NCBI GenBank assembly: GCA_004151065.3
Contig: NWUY0300048677.1
Coordinates: forward strand, 16,808-32,645
Direction: 5' to 3'
Source: Larix sibirica
Lineage: Eukaryota > Streptophyta > Pinopsida > Pinales > Pinaceae
DNA: 15,838 bases
Every line of letters starts with the position of its first letter. Position 1 is the stretch's first letter. Positions 7,884-15,838 of this stretch are shown in pieces. The notes under the pieces are model-generated. The model saw nothing but the letters and a program-made list of their open reading frames with translations, did not search any database and was not told the origin of the DNA. Both the position numbers and the translations under genes were made by a program.

Positions 7884-9162
7884 ATGGAGGACGGTACTTG
7901 GTTGTTAGCTTCTGCCGGTGAAAATGAGGATGAAACCCATATGAGGAAGGGTCCCTGGACTGTCGAAGAGGACATGGAGCTGATTAGGTATATAAATTTA
8001 CACGGGGATGGGCGCTGGAGTTTTCTGGCAAAAGCAGCGGGTATGTATGTATGTGATTACGTAAATCTGTGATTGAGTGTTTACTGCGCTGTGGGTGCTT
8101 ATTATTGCATGGAGCAGTACATGGCAATTTGTTGGTGAAGGTTTTACTGAAATGTTTTTATTTAATGTAATGCGACCTAGAGAAAGCACAGACATTAATT
8201 CCTTCTGCAGATTTGTTTATCTGTTCAGGCAATACCTCAAATGTATGTATTGTGCAGGTCTCAAGAGAACCGGCAAGAGCTGCAGACTAAGGTGGGTTAA
8301 CTATCTCCGGCCTGATCTCAAACGCGGCAATATCACTCCTGAAGAGGAGTGCTTGATTATCAAACTTCATGGCCTTTATGGGAACAGGTATGTACTCATA
8401 AAATGAATGGACATGCTTGGCGCTGGTACTCCAAATATATGCCTTTTAGTTATATGCTAATTCAAAATTCAACTGCTCAGGTGGTCTCGCATTGCACAGA
8501 GTTTACCAGGAAGGACGGACAACGAAATCAAGAATTACTGGAGAACACGTTTCAAGAAAAAAATGAATGTACTAGTTCAGAGTTGTAGCAGCGGCATGGA
8601 GGCAGACAACGGAGTACATATTGAACGTTCAACGGTTTCTTCCCTCGTCACAGCATCATTTGAAAAAGCGTATGACCTAGACAGTGCAGAGCCTTCAACA
8701 AACTTTACAAGGCAAAACAGTGATGATAGAATGCTTCAGACAAACACAACCCTATATTTGCAAGACGATATTTCTTCACAGGCAATTCCAATTAGTGAAA
8801 GAAATTATGATTATGGATTGCAGGGAGAAATATCCGGTTCTTTTCAAATCAATGATGATGGGCAACCGAGCATAGATTTGCAGGATCATTCCGTCGAAGA
8901 ATCACATAACCACTGGTTACCTTACAATTTTTTAATGTGTCCTCTTGTAACTCTACAATCTTCTGAGTTCTTTGCAGACGGCGCCAGTCAAGATGGCAAC
9001 ATACCGCCTTCTTCTTGCTATATGGTAACCTCCCCTGAGCCCTTCTACGATGATGACACTTACTTGAATTATTCGGATGTATTATGGAACATGGATGACG
9101 AAGACGACCGTCTCATTTGCAGTCCACATTCTCGGTCTGTTGATGACAGACGATCATATTAA
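7884..9162 (+). CDS. R2R3-MYB transcription factor, three exons (7884-8040, 8258-8387, 8481-9162)
   Basis: Nuclear DNA-binding transcription regulator; targets unknown. The spliced 969-nt frame encodes 322 residues. R2 spans about residues 21-72 with Trp25, Trp45 and Trp65. R3 spans about 73-123 with Ile78, Trp97 and Trp116; the first Trp is replaced, as is usual in plants. Diagnostic segments are [13 protein letters not shown] and [16 protein letters not shown]. Introns (8041-8257, 217 nt; 8388-8480, 93 nt) are GT-AG, split a Gly and an Arg codon, and leave the 130-nt second exon typical of this family. ATG 7884 is the first in-frame Met after a stop at 7713-7715; Met20 is an alternative. 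The R3 bHLH-contact signature is not met (Cys84, Arg99 and Ser103 at key positions), so MBW-type partnering is unlikely. The 200-residue tail is acidic, ending in [20 protein letters not shown], a plausible activation domain. Subgroup not assigned; the RTRFKKK end recalls MYB27/48/59-like proteins. It appears intact. Confidence 0.93.
8041..8257 (+). other. MYB intron 1
   Basis: Begins GTATGTATGT and ends TTGTGCAG. Removing it restores the R2 sequence [13 protein letters not shown]. It is phase 1 (after the first base of a Gly codon), the conserved first-intron site of plant R2R3-MYB genes. Confidence 0.92.
8388..8480 (+). other. MYB intron 2
   Basis: Begins GTATGTACTC and ends ACTGCTCAG. Removing it restores GLYGNR|WSRIAQ in R3. 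It is phase 2 (within an Arg codon), the conserved second-intron site of the family. Confidence 0.92.
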
Positions 9163-9309
9163 AGCGAAATATAAAAGACCATGCAATGGAATTGTTTATT
9201 CTATTATTTTCTTTGTCCTATATTAGAGCCAGATCACTAGAATTTGAAACACACCAGCAATTTTAAATTTTGCTTGAACGGGCTGTTAGTTTTAAAACCT
9301 TTTTAATTT
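9163..9309 (+). other. MYB 3' flank or UTR
   Basis: AT-rich sequence after the TAA at 9160-9162. AATATAAA at about 9167-9174 is a weak near-match to a polyadenylation signal. No other feature is visible. Confidence 0.4.
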
Positions 9310-9600
9310 CACGGAATACAGTTTCTACTGTTCTACACATTGTTTCTCTGTTCGAGACAAATGTTTTAAGAACTTCAGTCTGATCGGTTTTAAATAATAC
9401 AGCTTGTAATTTTTTACACATTGTTCCCTGATATCCTAGCTTTTCCGGGTGAATGTTTGTTTCCCAGTAAATGTTTTCGGAATTGCAGGACCATCATGTT
9501 CACAGAATACAATTTCTAATTGTCTACACATATTTCCATTGATATCCTAGTTTTTCTGGGCAATTGTTTTATGAATTACACTCTGATGAATCTTGAACAG
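9310..9600. repeat. Degenerate tandem repeat, about three units of 80-110 bp
   Basis: Three related blocks start near 9310, 9391 and 9501. Shared landmarks are an (A)ATACA-rich start, TNTACACAT(A)TTTCC or TTACACATTGTT, GATATCCTAG.TTTTC.GGG, and AATGTTTT or ATTGTTTT followed by CAGTCTGAT or CACTCTGAT. Units differ by indels, so the array is old. It may fall in the MYB 3' UTR or just past it. Confidence 0.6.
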
Positions 9601-10209
9601 TTCAGTATGATTAATGCAACTGGCAAAGACTCCTGATGTGCGTCCCTTATATTTTTCCATATCAACTGTATTTTTAAAAAATTATCGAAACATCTCGCAT
9701 TCATCCTTCAATATTCCCATCTCAGCACGGACTTCAGTTGCAATTCATAAATTAATATCTTCGTGATTATGCCAAGGGCCATACTTTTGGAGCTGAAAAC
9801 CACATCTCGCTAAAAATAATTTACATTTGGTTGATAAAAATTAATCACGGCAGTAGTCAATGCTTCTCTGCACTAAATTCCATGTAGTCGAGCCTAGAAA
9901 TTGGCGGAGGTTGACTATTGTTAATCGGCTCCGATGACTGATATATAAATCTTTTACATATTGAATATGGTGATTTGTTTTAATAGGCATATAACCCGCC
10001 AAGACTTAATACCTTATCTTCATTGGTGAGGTTCATTTTTAAGCCGATAGGTGTTTTTTTTCCGACGGCAGTTTTGAAAAACACTGTACACTTGGGCGAA
10101 TTAGAAGCCGTCACACGTTTCGGATAGGGTTTGTGATAAGGTTTTAACGTTAGTGTGTCCAAGAAGTCTTCCTCCACTGCGGCATCTAGATCTGCCACTA
10201 CCTTCTTCA
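9601..10209. other. Spacer between the MYB gene and the phytochrome-derived repeats
   Basis: I see no supported gene. TATATAAAT at about 9941-9949 is TATA-like but leads into no intact frame. A minus-strand open stretch (10249-9980) overlaps module A1, has no recognisable motif and no counterpart at the other A copies, so I do not call it a gene. Confidence 0.4.
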
Positions 10210-10469
10210 ATGGAAACCAAGATTGCCATAGCAATGGCCCAGACAACAATGGATGCCAAGATTCATGCAGACTTTCAAGAATCTAGGAACAATTTAGATT
10301 ATAGGAAATCCATAGTTGATGGATTTGGATTTGGAGAGTGTTCCATTAGTTACGGATTTGGATTTGGAGAGTGTTCCATTAGTTACAGCAAAGGAGCAAG
10401 CCGCTTCAGCCATTTAGGTGCACGGTTGCAGTAAATGAGAAGATTTTTAAAGTGATTGCTTTCAGTGAA
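10210..10469 (+). pseudogene. Phytochrome N-terminal fragment, module A1
   Basis: The frame from ATG 10210 reads METKIAIAMAQTTMDAKIHA then DFQESRNNLDYRKSIVD. This matches the phytochrome N-terminus before the PAS domain (family pattern AQTT.DAK.HADFEES..FDYS.S). Phytochromes are red/far-red photoreceptors, but this piece lacks the GAF chromophore domain and everything beyond. It carries two perfect 33-bp repeats (10321-10386) encoding GFGFGECSISY, which are not a phytochrome feature. The frame stops at 10432-10434. The following phytochrome piece (VNEK.F.VIA) would start at 10431 in another frame and breaks off as module A2 begins. Confidence 0.72.
10321..10386 (+). repeat. 33-bp tandem duplication, 2 perfect units
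   Basis: Units at 10321-10353 and 10354-10386, each starting GGATTTGGATTTGGAGAGTG, are identical. The 33-bp period keeps the reading frame. Each unit itself contains a 6-bp GGATTT doublet. Confidence 0.95.
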
Positions 10470-10705
10470 ATGGAAACCTAGATTGCCAGAGCAATGGCCC
10501 AAAAGACAATGGATGCCAAGATTCATGCAGACTTTCAAGAATCTAGGAACAATTTCGATTATAGGAAATCCATAGTTGATAACACGGAGTTGGAACGGAT
10601 TTGGATGAGGAGATTGTTCCATTAGTTACAGCAAAGGAGCAAGCTGCTTCAGCCATTTGGGTGCACGGTTGCAGTAAATGAGAAGACTTTTGAAGTGATT
10701 GTTTC
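10470..10705 (+). pseudogene. Phytochrome N-terminal fragment, module A2
   Basis: A second copy of module A directly behind A1, about 260 bp on. The initiating ATG at 10470 is followed by TAG two codons later (ATG GAA ACC TAG). The MDAKIHADFQESRNNFDYRK region and the GCAAAGGAGCAAGC stretch are preserved at DNA level. The minisatellite is reduced to a single diverged unit. It runs without a break into module B1. Confidence 0.72.
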
Positions 10706-10810
10706 CAGTGAAAATTCCCTAGATATCCTTCAAGTGTTAGCTCATGCAGTTCCTAGTGTGGAGGACCATTAGTTCTTTGTATTGGCAGTGATGCAAGGAC
10801 CTTGCATTTT
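10674..10810 (+). pseudogene. Phytochrome PAS/GAF-start fragment spanning A2-B1
   Basis: Open from 10674 to 10769: VNEKTFEVIVSSENSLDILQ then VLAHAVPSVEDH, followed by TAG at 10770. This matches the phytochrome PAS stretch (L.EKTFKVIA.SEN..EML....AVPSV). One frame over, 10781-10810 reads IGSDARTLHF, matching the next family block (GIGTDVRTLF). So the phytochrome order is kept, with a frameshift and stop between blocks. Homology is lost soon after, before the chromophore-binding GAF region. Confidence 0.8.
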
Positions 10811-11694
10811 TCTCTGTTTCCTTCACTGACTGCTTCCAAAAACCTAAAAAAAAATGCATTTTATTCATATTTTTTTACTACTATAGTTTTTCATTGATTA
10901 GAGGTTTTGCATTTCAGGTAAAAAAATAAGCCCACTATGGCTATTCGAGACGTTGAGATGGACTCAGCAACCACATCTTCAAATTCTCGCCTCCACGGGT
11001 GCTCACGTGTAAGTTCTACGAGATTTCGTTATTGCAATATTATATGATTGAATATCTATTTATCTATGTATTTTTTGTGAGTTTTTTCATGCTTTTCGTT
11101 TGAAATTAACCTTCAACAAAGAAGGCTTGAATATATCACAACGAAATGCGAAGAAAAAAAAACTCTTGAAGGTTAGCATACCTAGCCTCACTATTGTCAT
11201 TCTCCCTCAAACCCCAGGGTGTCATCGGATATGCCTAGATAGCTTTTATGTTCTTATTTATTTCCAAAAGATTTATTCTTTAAGTTGTGTATGCAAGGGC
11301 GTCCTTAGTTATCAAAATGTTCTCTATGTATACATATTTCATTTATTTCGATTCTTCTAATTCATTGATCTCTACATTCTTTGATTGCATATACATTTCA
11401 TTTCTTTCATTTTTTCTCATTCTCTAGATAACCATTTCCAGGAATTCCATTCTTTGGCACATGTCCAAATATGTTGCACTAGCTCTGTAATTCATAATCA
11501 TCTGTGGCATTTTAAATCAAAGATGTGGGCATGCAATAAATAAGGACACATTGTCCATCTCATAGAAAGGCCTATATGGCTTAAATCTATTCTCAGAATA
11601 CCCAAAAAAATAAAAATCTGAAACCACTACCATGCCACGAAAACAAAATCCCCCAAAAAATCTCTCATATTTTTCAAAGAAAAACTTTCTACCA
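10706..11694 (+). repeat. Module B, copy 1 (~990 bp)
   Basis: Begins at CAGTGAAAATTCCCTAGATA and is repeated at 11696 and 14693, more than nine bases in ten alike by eye. The first ~110 bp are phytochrome-derived; the rest is unrecognised. It contains the 91-nt exon-like block and a frame-disrupted INLQQRRLE stretch (near 11100-11150). It stops at the N at 11695, about 150 bp earlier than copies 2 and 3, so its right end is cut by the contig join, not by biology. Confidence 0.9.
10918..11008 (+). other. 91-nt exon-like block in module B1
   Basis: Bounded by a pyrimidine-rich TTTTGCATTTCAG and a consensus donor GTAAGT (11009-11014). An ATG at 10937 gives 24 codons, MAIRDVEMDSATTSSNSRLH and four more, ending exactly at the donor. 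It looks like a first coding exon with a short leader. I do not recognise the protein. Confidence 0.4.
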
Positions 11695-11695
11695 N
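11695..11695. other. Assembly N (contig join)
   Basis: A single ambiguous base between module B1 and module B2; B2 starts at the next base with the same CAGTGAAAATTCCC that begins B1 at 10706. Confidence 0.8.
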
Positions 11696-11908
11696 CAGTG
11701 AAAATTCCCTAGATATCCTTCAAGTGTTAGCTCATGCAGTTCCTAGTGTGGAGGACCATTAGTTCTTTGTATTGGTAGTGATGCAAGGACCTTGCATTTC
11801 TCTCCGTTTCCTTCACCGCCTACTTCCAAAAACCTAAAAAAAACACATTTTATTCATATTTTTTTTTACTACTATCGTTTTTCATTGATCAGAGGTTTTG
11901 CATTTCAG

Positions 11909-11999
11909 GTATAAAAATAAACCCAGGATGGCTATTCGAGACGTTGAGATGGACTCAACAACCACATCTTCCAATTCTTGCCTCCACCGGTGCTCACGT
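11909..11999 (+). other. 91-nt exon-like block in module B2
   Basis: Same length, acceptor context (TTTTGCATTTCAG) and donor (GTAAGT, 12000-12005) as in B1. The 24-codon frame from ATG 11928 is open. Substitutions relative to B1 change several residues, so there is no clear sign of purifying selection. Confidence 0.4.
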
Positions 12000-12093
12000 G
12001 TAAGTTCTACAAGATTTCATTATTGCAATATTATATGATTGAATATCTATTTGTCTATGTATTTTTTTGTGGGTTTTTTCATGCTTTTCGTTT

Positions 12094-12168
12094 GAAATTA
12101 ACCTTCAACAAAGAAGGCTTGAATTTCACTATCACAACAAAATTCCAAGAAAAAAAAAACTCTTGAAG
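12094..12168 (+). other. Basic, helix-like coding stretch in module B2
   Basis: EINLQQRRLEFHYHNKIPRK then KKLLK, followed by GTCAGC, a possible weak donor, or by continuing frame (VSIPSLTTVILPET). The same frame is open in copy 3 (15090-15164, ending RKKKLLK) but shifted by a short deletion in copy 1. Charge-rich and helical in appearance; family unknown. Confidence 0.3.
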
Positions 12169-12841
12169 GTCAGCATACCTAGCCTCACTACTGTCATTCT
12201 CCCTGAAACCCAGGGTGTCATCGGATATGCCTATATAGCTTTTATGTTATTATTTATTTCCCAAATATCTATTCTTTGAGTTGTGTATGCAAGGGCACGC
12301 TTAGTTATCAAAATGTTCTCTATGTATACATATTTCATTTCTTTCGGTTCTTCTAATTCATTGATCTCTACATTCTCTAATTGCATACACATTTCATTTC
12401 TTTCTTTTTTTCTCATTTTCTAGATAACCATTTCCAGGAATTCCATTCTTTGGCACATGTCCAAATATGTTGCACCAGCTCTGTAATCCATAATCATATG
12501 TGGGATTTTAAATCAAATATGTGGGCATGCTGTAAATAAGGACACATTGTCCATCTCGTAGAAAGGCCTATATGGCTTAAATCTATTCTCAGAATACCCA
12601 AAAAAATAAAAATCTCAAACCACTACAATGCCACGAAAACAAAATCCCCCAAAAAATCTCTCATATTTTTCAAATCAAAACTTTCTACCACGGTGTAAGC
12701 CAATCCATACTCCAGATGAAGAAAGTAAAAAAGAAACATACTTGGCAATCATTGACCCCATTCGTTGTTCTCTTCTACTGGAATTACAATGATAGTGAGT
12801 AGCAATCCTAAAATTCTGAAAAGCATTGGAAAATATGTTCA

Positions 12842-14306
12842 GTTTAGCTAAAACCTACATTTGATATCAAAGACATGCATTAATACGATTATATAAGGTG
12901 GAAGATGAATTTACATACAAGAAATCCCAAGCGCTGGGAAGTAAGATAGGCGCGAGGATAACTAACAAGATTTTTAGATGAATAGATCCTGCAACCATCC
13001 ACAAATCCAATGCATATTGCAACCAACTGGATTCTAATGTGTGACAAATTACTATTGGTTGCATTCAATCAGAGTTGGAGGTTGTATTCTGTTTCACATC
13101 CTCCATCTCCATGTTGAAATTGATTGGTAATGGATAGAATAGAGTAGTGGAAGTTTTTTATGAAAGAAAGGACATAATGAGGAGATGTATGGTTGAAGAT
13201 ATGGAAGGGAGATGCATTCTGAATATGACACCCTCTTCCAAAATCATTTTAATGCACCAACCTCACAATCACCAACAAGGGAGGTATTACGTACAAACAT
13301 ACTTTAATCTGGGAAGGGATACTTGACCAATCTCCACCCTTCACAATGTGGCGAATACACCATGGACAATATAGTTTGTGGCATACATCAACTTTCTTTA
13401 TAAATAAAAAACGCATCAGCTTTGGATTCCATCTTTTAAGATGGAAACAAAGATTTGAATTTAACTCTATGGGAAGAAAAAAGGCTTTAGGGCATTATTT
13501 TAGCATGCTTTTCACAGATCACCCAAATTTTTTTAAGGTATAATCTAAATGATAGAGTTATCAAGTGCTTCTTAATACCTCATCAACCACAGGCGTAATC
13601 GTATATTTTTCGGTATCTTATGATCATTGTTTGTGACTCTGTAGAAAAATCTAAATTACTCACTATTGAAATTTTTTATGCAATGTTGTAGTCGTCATAA
13701 GACGCGATAATCATTGATTACAATGAATTGAGCACTCAACATCATTCCCACATCTATCACTATCAAAATTAAGAAGCAGTAGGATGATAGATATGCCAAT
13801 GCCACGTAATATATATGATTCTGTAGCAAATACAAGTGATTAGAATTTAGAATCCCCATCATGATGAATAATGAAATAATGGTTTCTAGAGAGTATCAAA
13901 GATAGTGCTACAAAGTACTGAATATAGCATTGTAGAGTTTTTAAAACATGCTACAGCCTGTTGAAAACAGTGTTAGCAGAGTTCTATATCAATTTTATTT
14001 TTCATTTCTCTTTTATTTATTGTTCTCAGTAGAAACTCACGAGAGAGTTGTTTTCCCACTGTTTTCCAAGCTTGTATTATTTTGTGGTGCATGAAAAGAG
14101 GTTTTCACCACACAAATTTTATTATTTTCTTGTGCTAGCAAGCTAGTTTTCAATAACTCATCTGTCCTATGACGCCCCAAGGGGTTTTCATTATAAGAAT
14201 TCTTTTTTATTTTTTGTATTTATTAAATTTTTTGTTTGAGATGATGATTTTCAGTATTGAAGGGAAAGGTTCCCTCAATCTCATTCAATTGTGGATGTAC
14301 TTCATA
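12842..14306. other. Unique spacer, possibly containing an old LTR
   Basis: No supported gene over about 1.46 kb; open frames such as 13346-13543 lack recognisable motifs. The stretch 13970-14230 is T-rich, with GTTAGCAGAGTTCTATATCA, TTCTCAGTAGAAACTCACGA and GAGGTTTTCACCACACAAAT. It resembles the ends of plant Copia LTRs in style, but I found no paired LTR, primer-binding site or coding domain. It ends at the N at 14307. Confidence 0.35.
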
Positions 14307-14307
14307 N
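14307..14307. other. Assembly N (contig join)
   Basis: A single ambiguous base; the next base begins inside a 33-bp minisatellite unit of module A3, so A3 is cut on its left by the join. Confidence 0.8.
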
Positions 14308-14439
14308 TTGTTCCATTAGTTACGGATTTGGATTTGGAAATTGTTCCATTAGTTACAACAAAGGAGCAACCTGCTTCATCTATTTGGGTGCACGGTTGCA
14401 GTAAATGAGAAGACTTTTGAAGTGATTGCTTTTAGTGAA
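14308..14439 (+). pseudogene. Phytochrome fragment, module A3 (left-truncated)
   Basis: Starts within a minisatellite unit (TTGTTCCATTAGTTAC), followed by one complete 33-bp unit at 14324-14356, then AACAAAGGAGCAACCTGC and the GCACGGTTGCAGTAAATGAGAAGAC stretch that begins the phytochrome VNEKTFEVIA block. It runs directly into A4, as A1 runs into A2. Confidence 0.65.
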
Positions 14440-14692
14440 ATGGAAACCCAAATTGCCATAGCAATGACCCAAAAGACAATGGATTCCAAGATTCATGTAG
14501 ACTTTCAAGAATCTAGGAACCATTTCGATTATAGGAATTCCATAGTTGATAAAAACGGATTTGGAGATTGTTCCATTAGTTACGGATTTGGATTTGGAGA
14601 TTGTTCCATTAGTTACAACAAAGGAGCAAGTTGCTTCATCCTTTTGGGTGCATGGTTGCAGTAAATGAGAAGGCTTTTGAAGTGATTGCTTC
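14440..14692 (+). pseudogene. Phytochrome N-terminal fragment, module A4
   Basis: The frame from ATG 14440 reads METQIAIAMTQKTMDSKIHV then DFQESRNHFDYRNSIVD, again the phytochrome N-terminal pattern. The minisatellite has a 27-bp unit (14557-14583, lacking one GGATTT) and a 33-bp unit (14584-14616). The frame ends at TAA 14662-14664. The VNEKAFEVIAS block starts at 14661 one frame away, so a frameshift separates the two phytochrome blocks, as in A1. Confidence 0.72.
14557..14616 (+). repeat. Minisatellite in module A4, 27-bp plus 33-bp units
   Basis: Two units of the GGATTT(GGATTT)GGAGATTGTTCCATTAGTTAC type. They share GATTGTTCC with A2 and A3, where A1 has GAGTGTTCC. Both unit lengths are multiples of three. 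Confidence 0.9.
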
Positions 14693-15838
14693 CAGGGAAA
14701 ATTCCCCAGATATCCTTCAAGTGTTAGCTCATGCAGTTCCTAGTGTGGAGGACCATTAGTTCTATGTATTGGCAGTGATGCAAGGACCTTGCATTTTTTT
14801 TCTGTTTCCTTCACCGACTGCTTCCAAAAACCTCATAAAATGCATTTTATTCATATTTTTTCTACTACTATCGTTTTTCATTGATCGGAGGTTTTGCATT
14901 TCAGGTAAAAAAATAAACCCGGGATGGCTATTTGAGACATTGAGATGAACTCAACAACCATATCTTCCAATTATCGCCTCCACCAGTGCTCACGTGTAAG
15001 TTATACAAGATTTCGTTATTGCAATATTATATGATTGAATATTTATTTGTATATGTATTTTTTTGTGGGTTTTTTCATGTTTTTTGTTTGAAATTAACCT
15101 TCAACAAAGAAGGCTTGAATTGCACCATCACAACGAAATGCTAAGAAAAAAAAAACTCTTGAAGATCAGCATACCTAGCCTCACTACTGTCATTCTCCTT
15201 GAAACCCTAGGGTGTCATCGGATATGCTTAGATAGCTTTTCTATTATTATTTATTTCCCAAATATCTATTCTTTAAGTTGTGTATGCAAGGACGCGCTTA
15301 GTTATCCAAATGTTCTCTCTGTATACATATTTCATTTCTTTCGGTTCTTCTAATTCATTGATCTCTACATTCTTTGATTGTATACACATTTCATTTCTTT
15401 CATTTTTTCTCATTCTCTAGATAACCATTTCCAGGAATTCCTTTCTTCGGAACTTGTCCAAATATGTTGCACTAGCTCTGTAATTCATAATCATATGTGG
15501 GATTTTAAATCAAATATGTGGGCATGCAATAAATAAGGACACATTGTCTATCTCGTAGAAAGGCTTATATGGCTTAAATCTATTCTCAAAATACCCAAAA
15601 AAATAAAAATCTCAAACCACTACAATGCCACAAAAACAAAATCCCCCAAAAAATATCTCATATTTTTCAAAGAAAAAATTTCTACCATAGTGTAAGCAAA
15701 TCCATACTCTAGATGAAGAAAGTAAAAAAGAAACATACTTGGCAATCGTTGATCCCATTCGTTGTTCTCTTCTACTGGAATTACAATGATAATGAGTAGA
15801 AATCCTAAAATTATGAAAAGCATTGGAAAATATGTTCA
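14693..15838 (+). repeat. Module B, copy 3 (reaches window end)
   Basis: Aligns with copy 2 from CAGGGAAAATTCCCCAGATA to the last base of the window, so it probably continues beyond. The phytochrome piece includes IGSDARTLHF at 14768-14797. The exon-like block at 14905-14995 keeps its splice-like borders, but its frame has a TGA at the fourth codon (ATG GCT ATT TGA). The EINLQQRRLELHHHNEMLRK stretch is open at 15090-15164. Confidence 0.9.
14905..14995 (+). pseudogene. 91-nt exon-like block in module B3, stopped
   Basis: Same borders and length as in B1 and B2, with the donor GTAAGT at 14996-15001. A CGA-to-TGA change gives a stop at codon 4, so this copy cannot make the same product from its ATG. 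Confidence 0.45.

Larger units (their letters stand above)
11696..12841 (+). repeat. Module B, copy 2 (~1,146 bp)
   Basis: Starts immediately after the N and aligns with copy 1 over its whole length and with copy 3 to the window end (AATATGTTCA at both). It has the phytochrome piece, with SENSLDILQVLAHAVPSVEDH then TAG and IGSDARTLHF at 11771-11800. The exon-like block is at 11909-11999 (MAIRDVEMDSTTTSSNSCLH..) and has no stop. A second open stretch at 12094-12168 reads EINLQQRRLEFHYHNKIPRK then KKLLK. All pieces upstream of the VNEK block (module A) are missing. Confidence 0.9.

Noticed and set aside
9980-10249. Minus-strand open frame of 89 codons
   Set aside because: Overlaps module A1 on the opposite strand, has no recognisable motif and is not kept at the other A copies. 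Probably chance.
10210-10850. A working phytochrome gene
   Set aside because: Stops, frameshifts and the loss of the GAF, PHY and histidine-kinase-like regions rule it out.
13970-14230. Copia-type LTR
   Set aside because: Only a stylistic resemblance; no paired repeat, defined ends or coding domain in the window, so it is not called as a mobile element.
10210-15838. CRISPR array or prokaryotic-style repeat locus
   Set aside because: Repeat units are long, diverged and carry eukaryotic gene fragments; there are no regularly spaced short repeats, and the organism is a plant.

Overview
This is nuclear DNA from a seed plant with a large, repeat-rich, AT-rich genome, most likely a gymnosperm and probably a conifer. 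The plant assignment rests on an R2R3-MYB gene with the standard plant intron layout, a DUF761-type protein, phytochrome-derived fragments, and plant-type LINE, SINE and Ty3/gypsy remnants. The conifer assignment is an inference from the density of old transposons and the gene content. Three single-base N characters (6238, 11695, 14307) show that this is a scaffold stitched from contigs.

Layout. 1-1160 is mostly non-genic. 1163-1641 (minus) is a small DUF761 protein gene split over two overlapping frames by an apparent 1-bp loss. 1935-2345 is the first copy of a ~410-bp direct repeat whose second copy (6239-6650) starts right after an N. 2599-2703 is a ~105-bp SINE-like insertion with Pol III A and B boxes and perfect 19-bp target duplications. 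3119-5043 is a 5'-truncated LINE (ORF2 C-terminus, zinc-knuckle and RNase H regions, A9 tail) flanked by a 12-bp target duplication with one mismatch. 5044-6170 (minus) holds the end of a Ty3/gypsy chromodomain element and a probable LTR, which the LINE appears to interrupt. 6651-7883 is the MYB upstream region. 7884-9162 is the one gene that looks intact: a three-exon R2R3-MYB transcription factor of 322 residues. 9310-9600 is a degenerate tandem repeat behind it.

The right third (10210-15838) is a family of repeated modules. Module A carries the N-terminal region of a phytochrome, broken by frameshifts and stops and containing an in-frame 33-bp minisatellite. Module B (about 1.0-1.15 kb) continues with the next piece of phytochrome and then with sequence I do not recognise, including a 91-nt exon-like block bounded by AG and GTAAGT in all three copies. 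Order: A1-A2-B1-N-B2-unique-N-A3-A4-B3 (window end). These are pseudogene or captured-gene fragments, not working photoreceptors.

No operon-like or cooperative gene system is visible. The most novel feature is the multiplied phytochrome-fragment/unknown-exon chimera. Because every N sits at the start of a repeat copy, copy number and order need checking against long reads.
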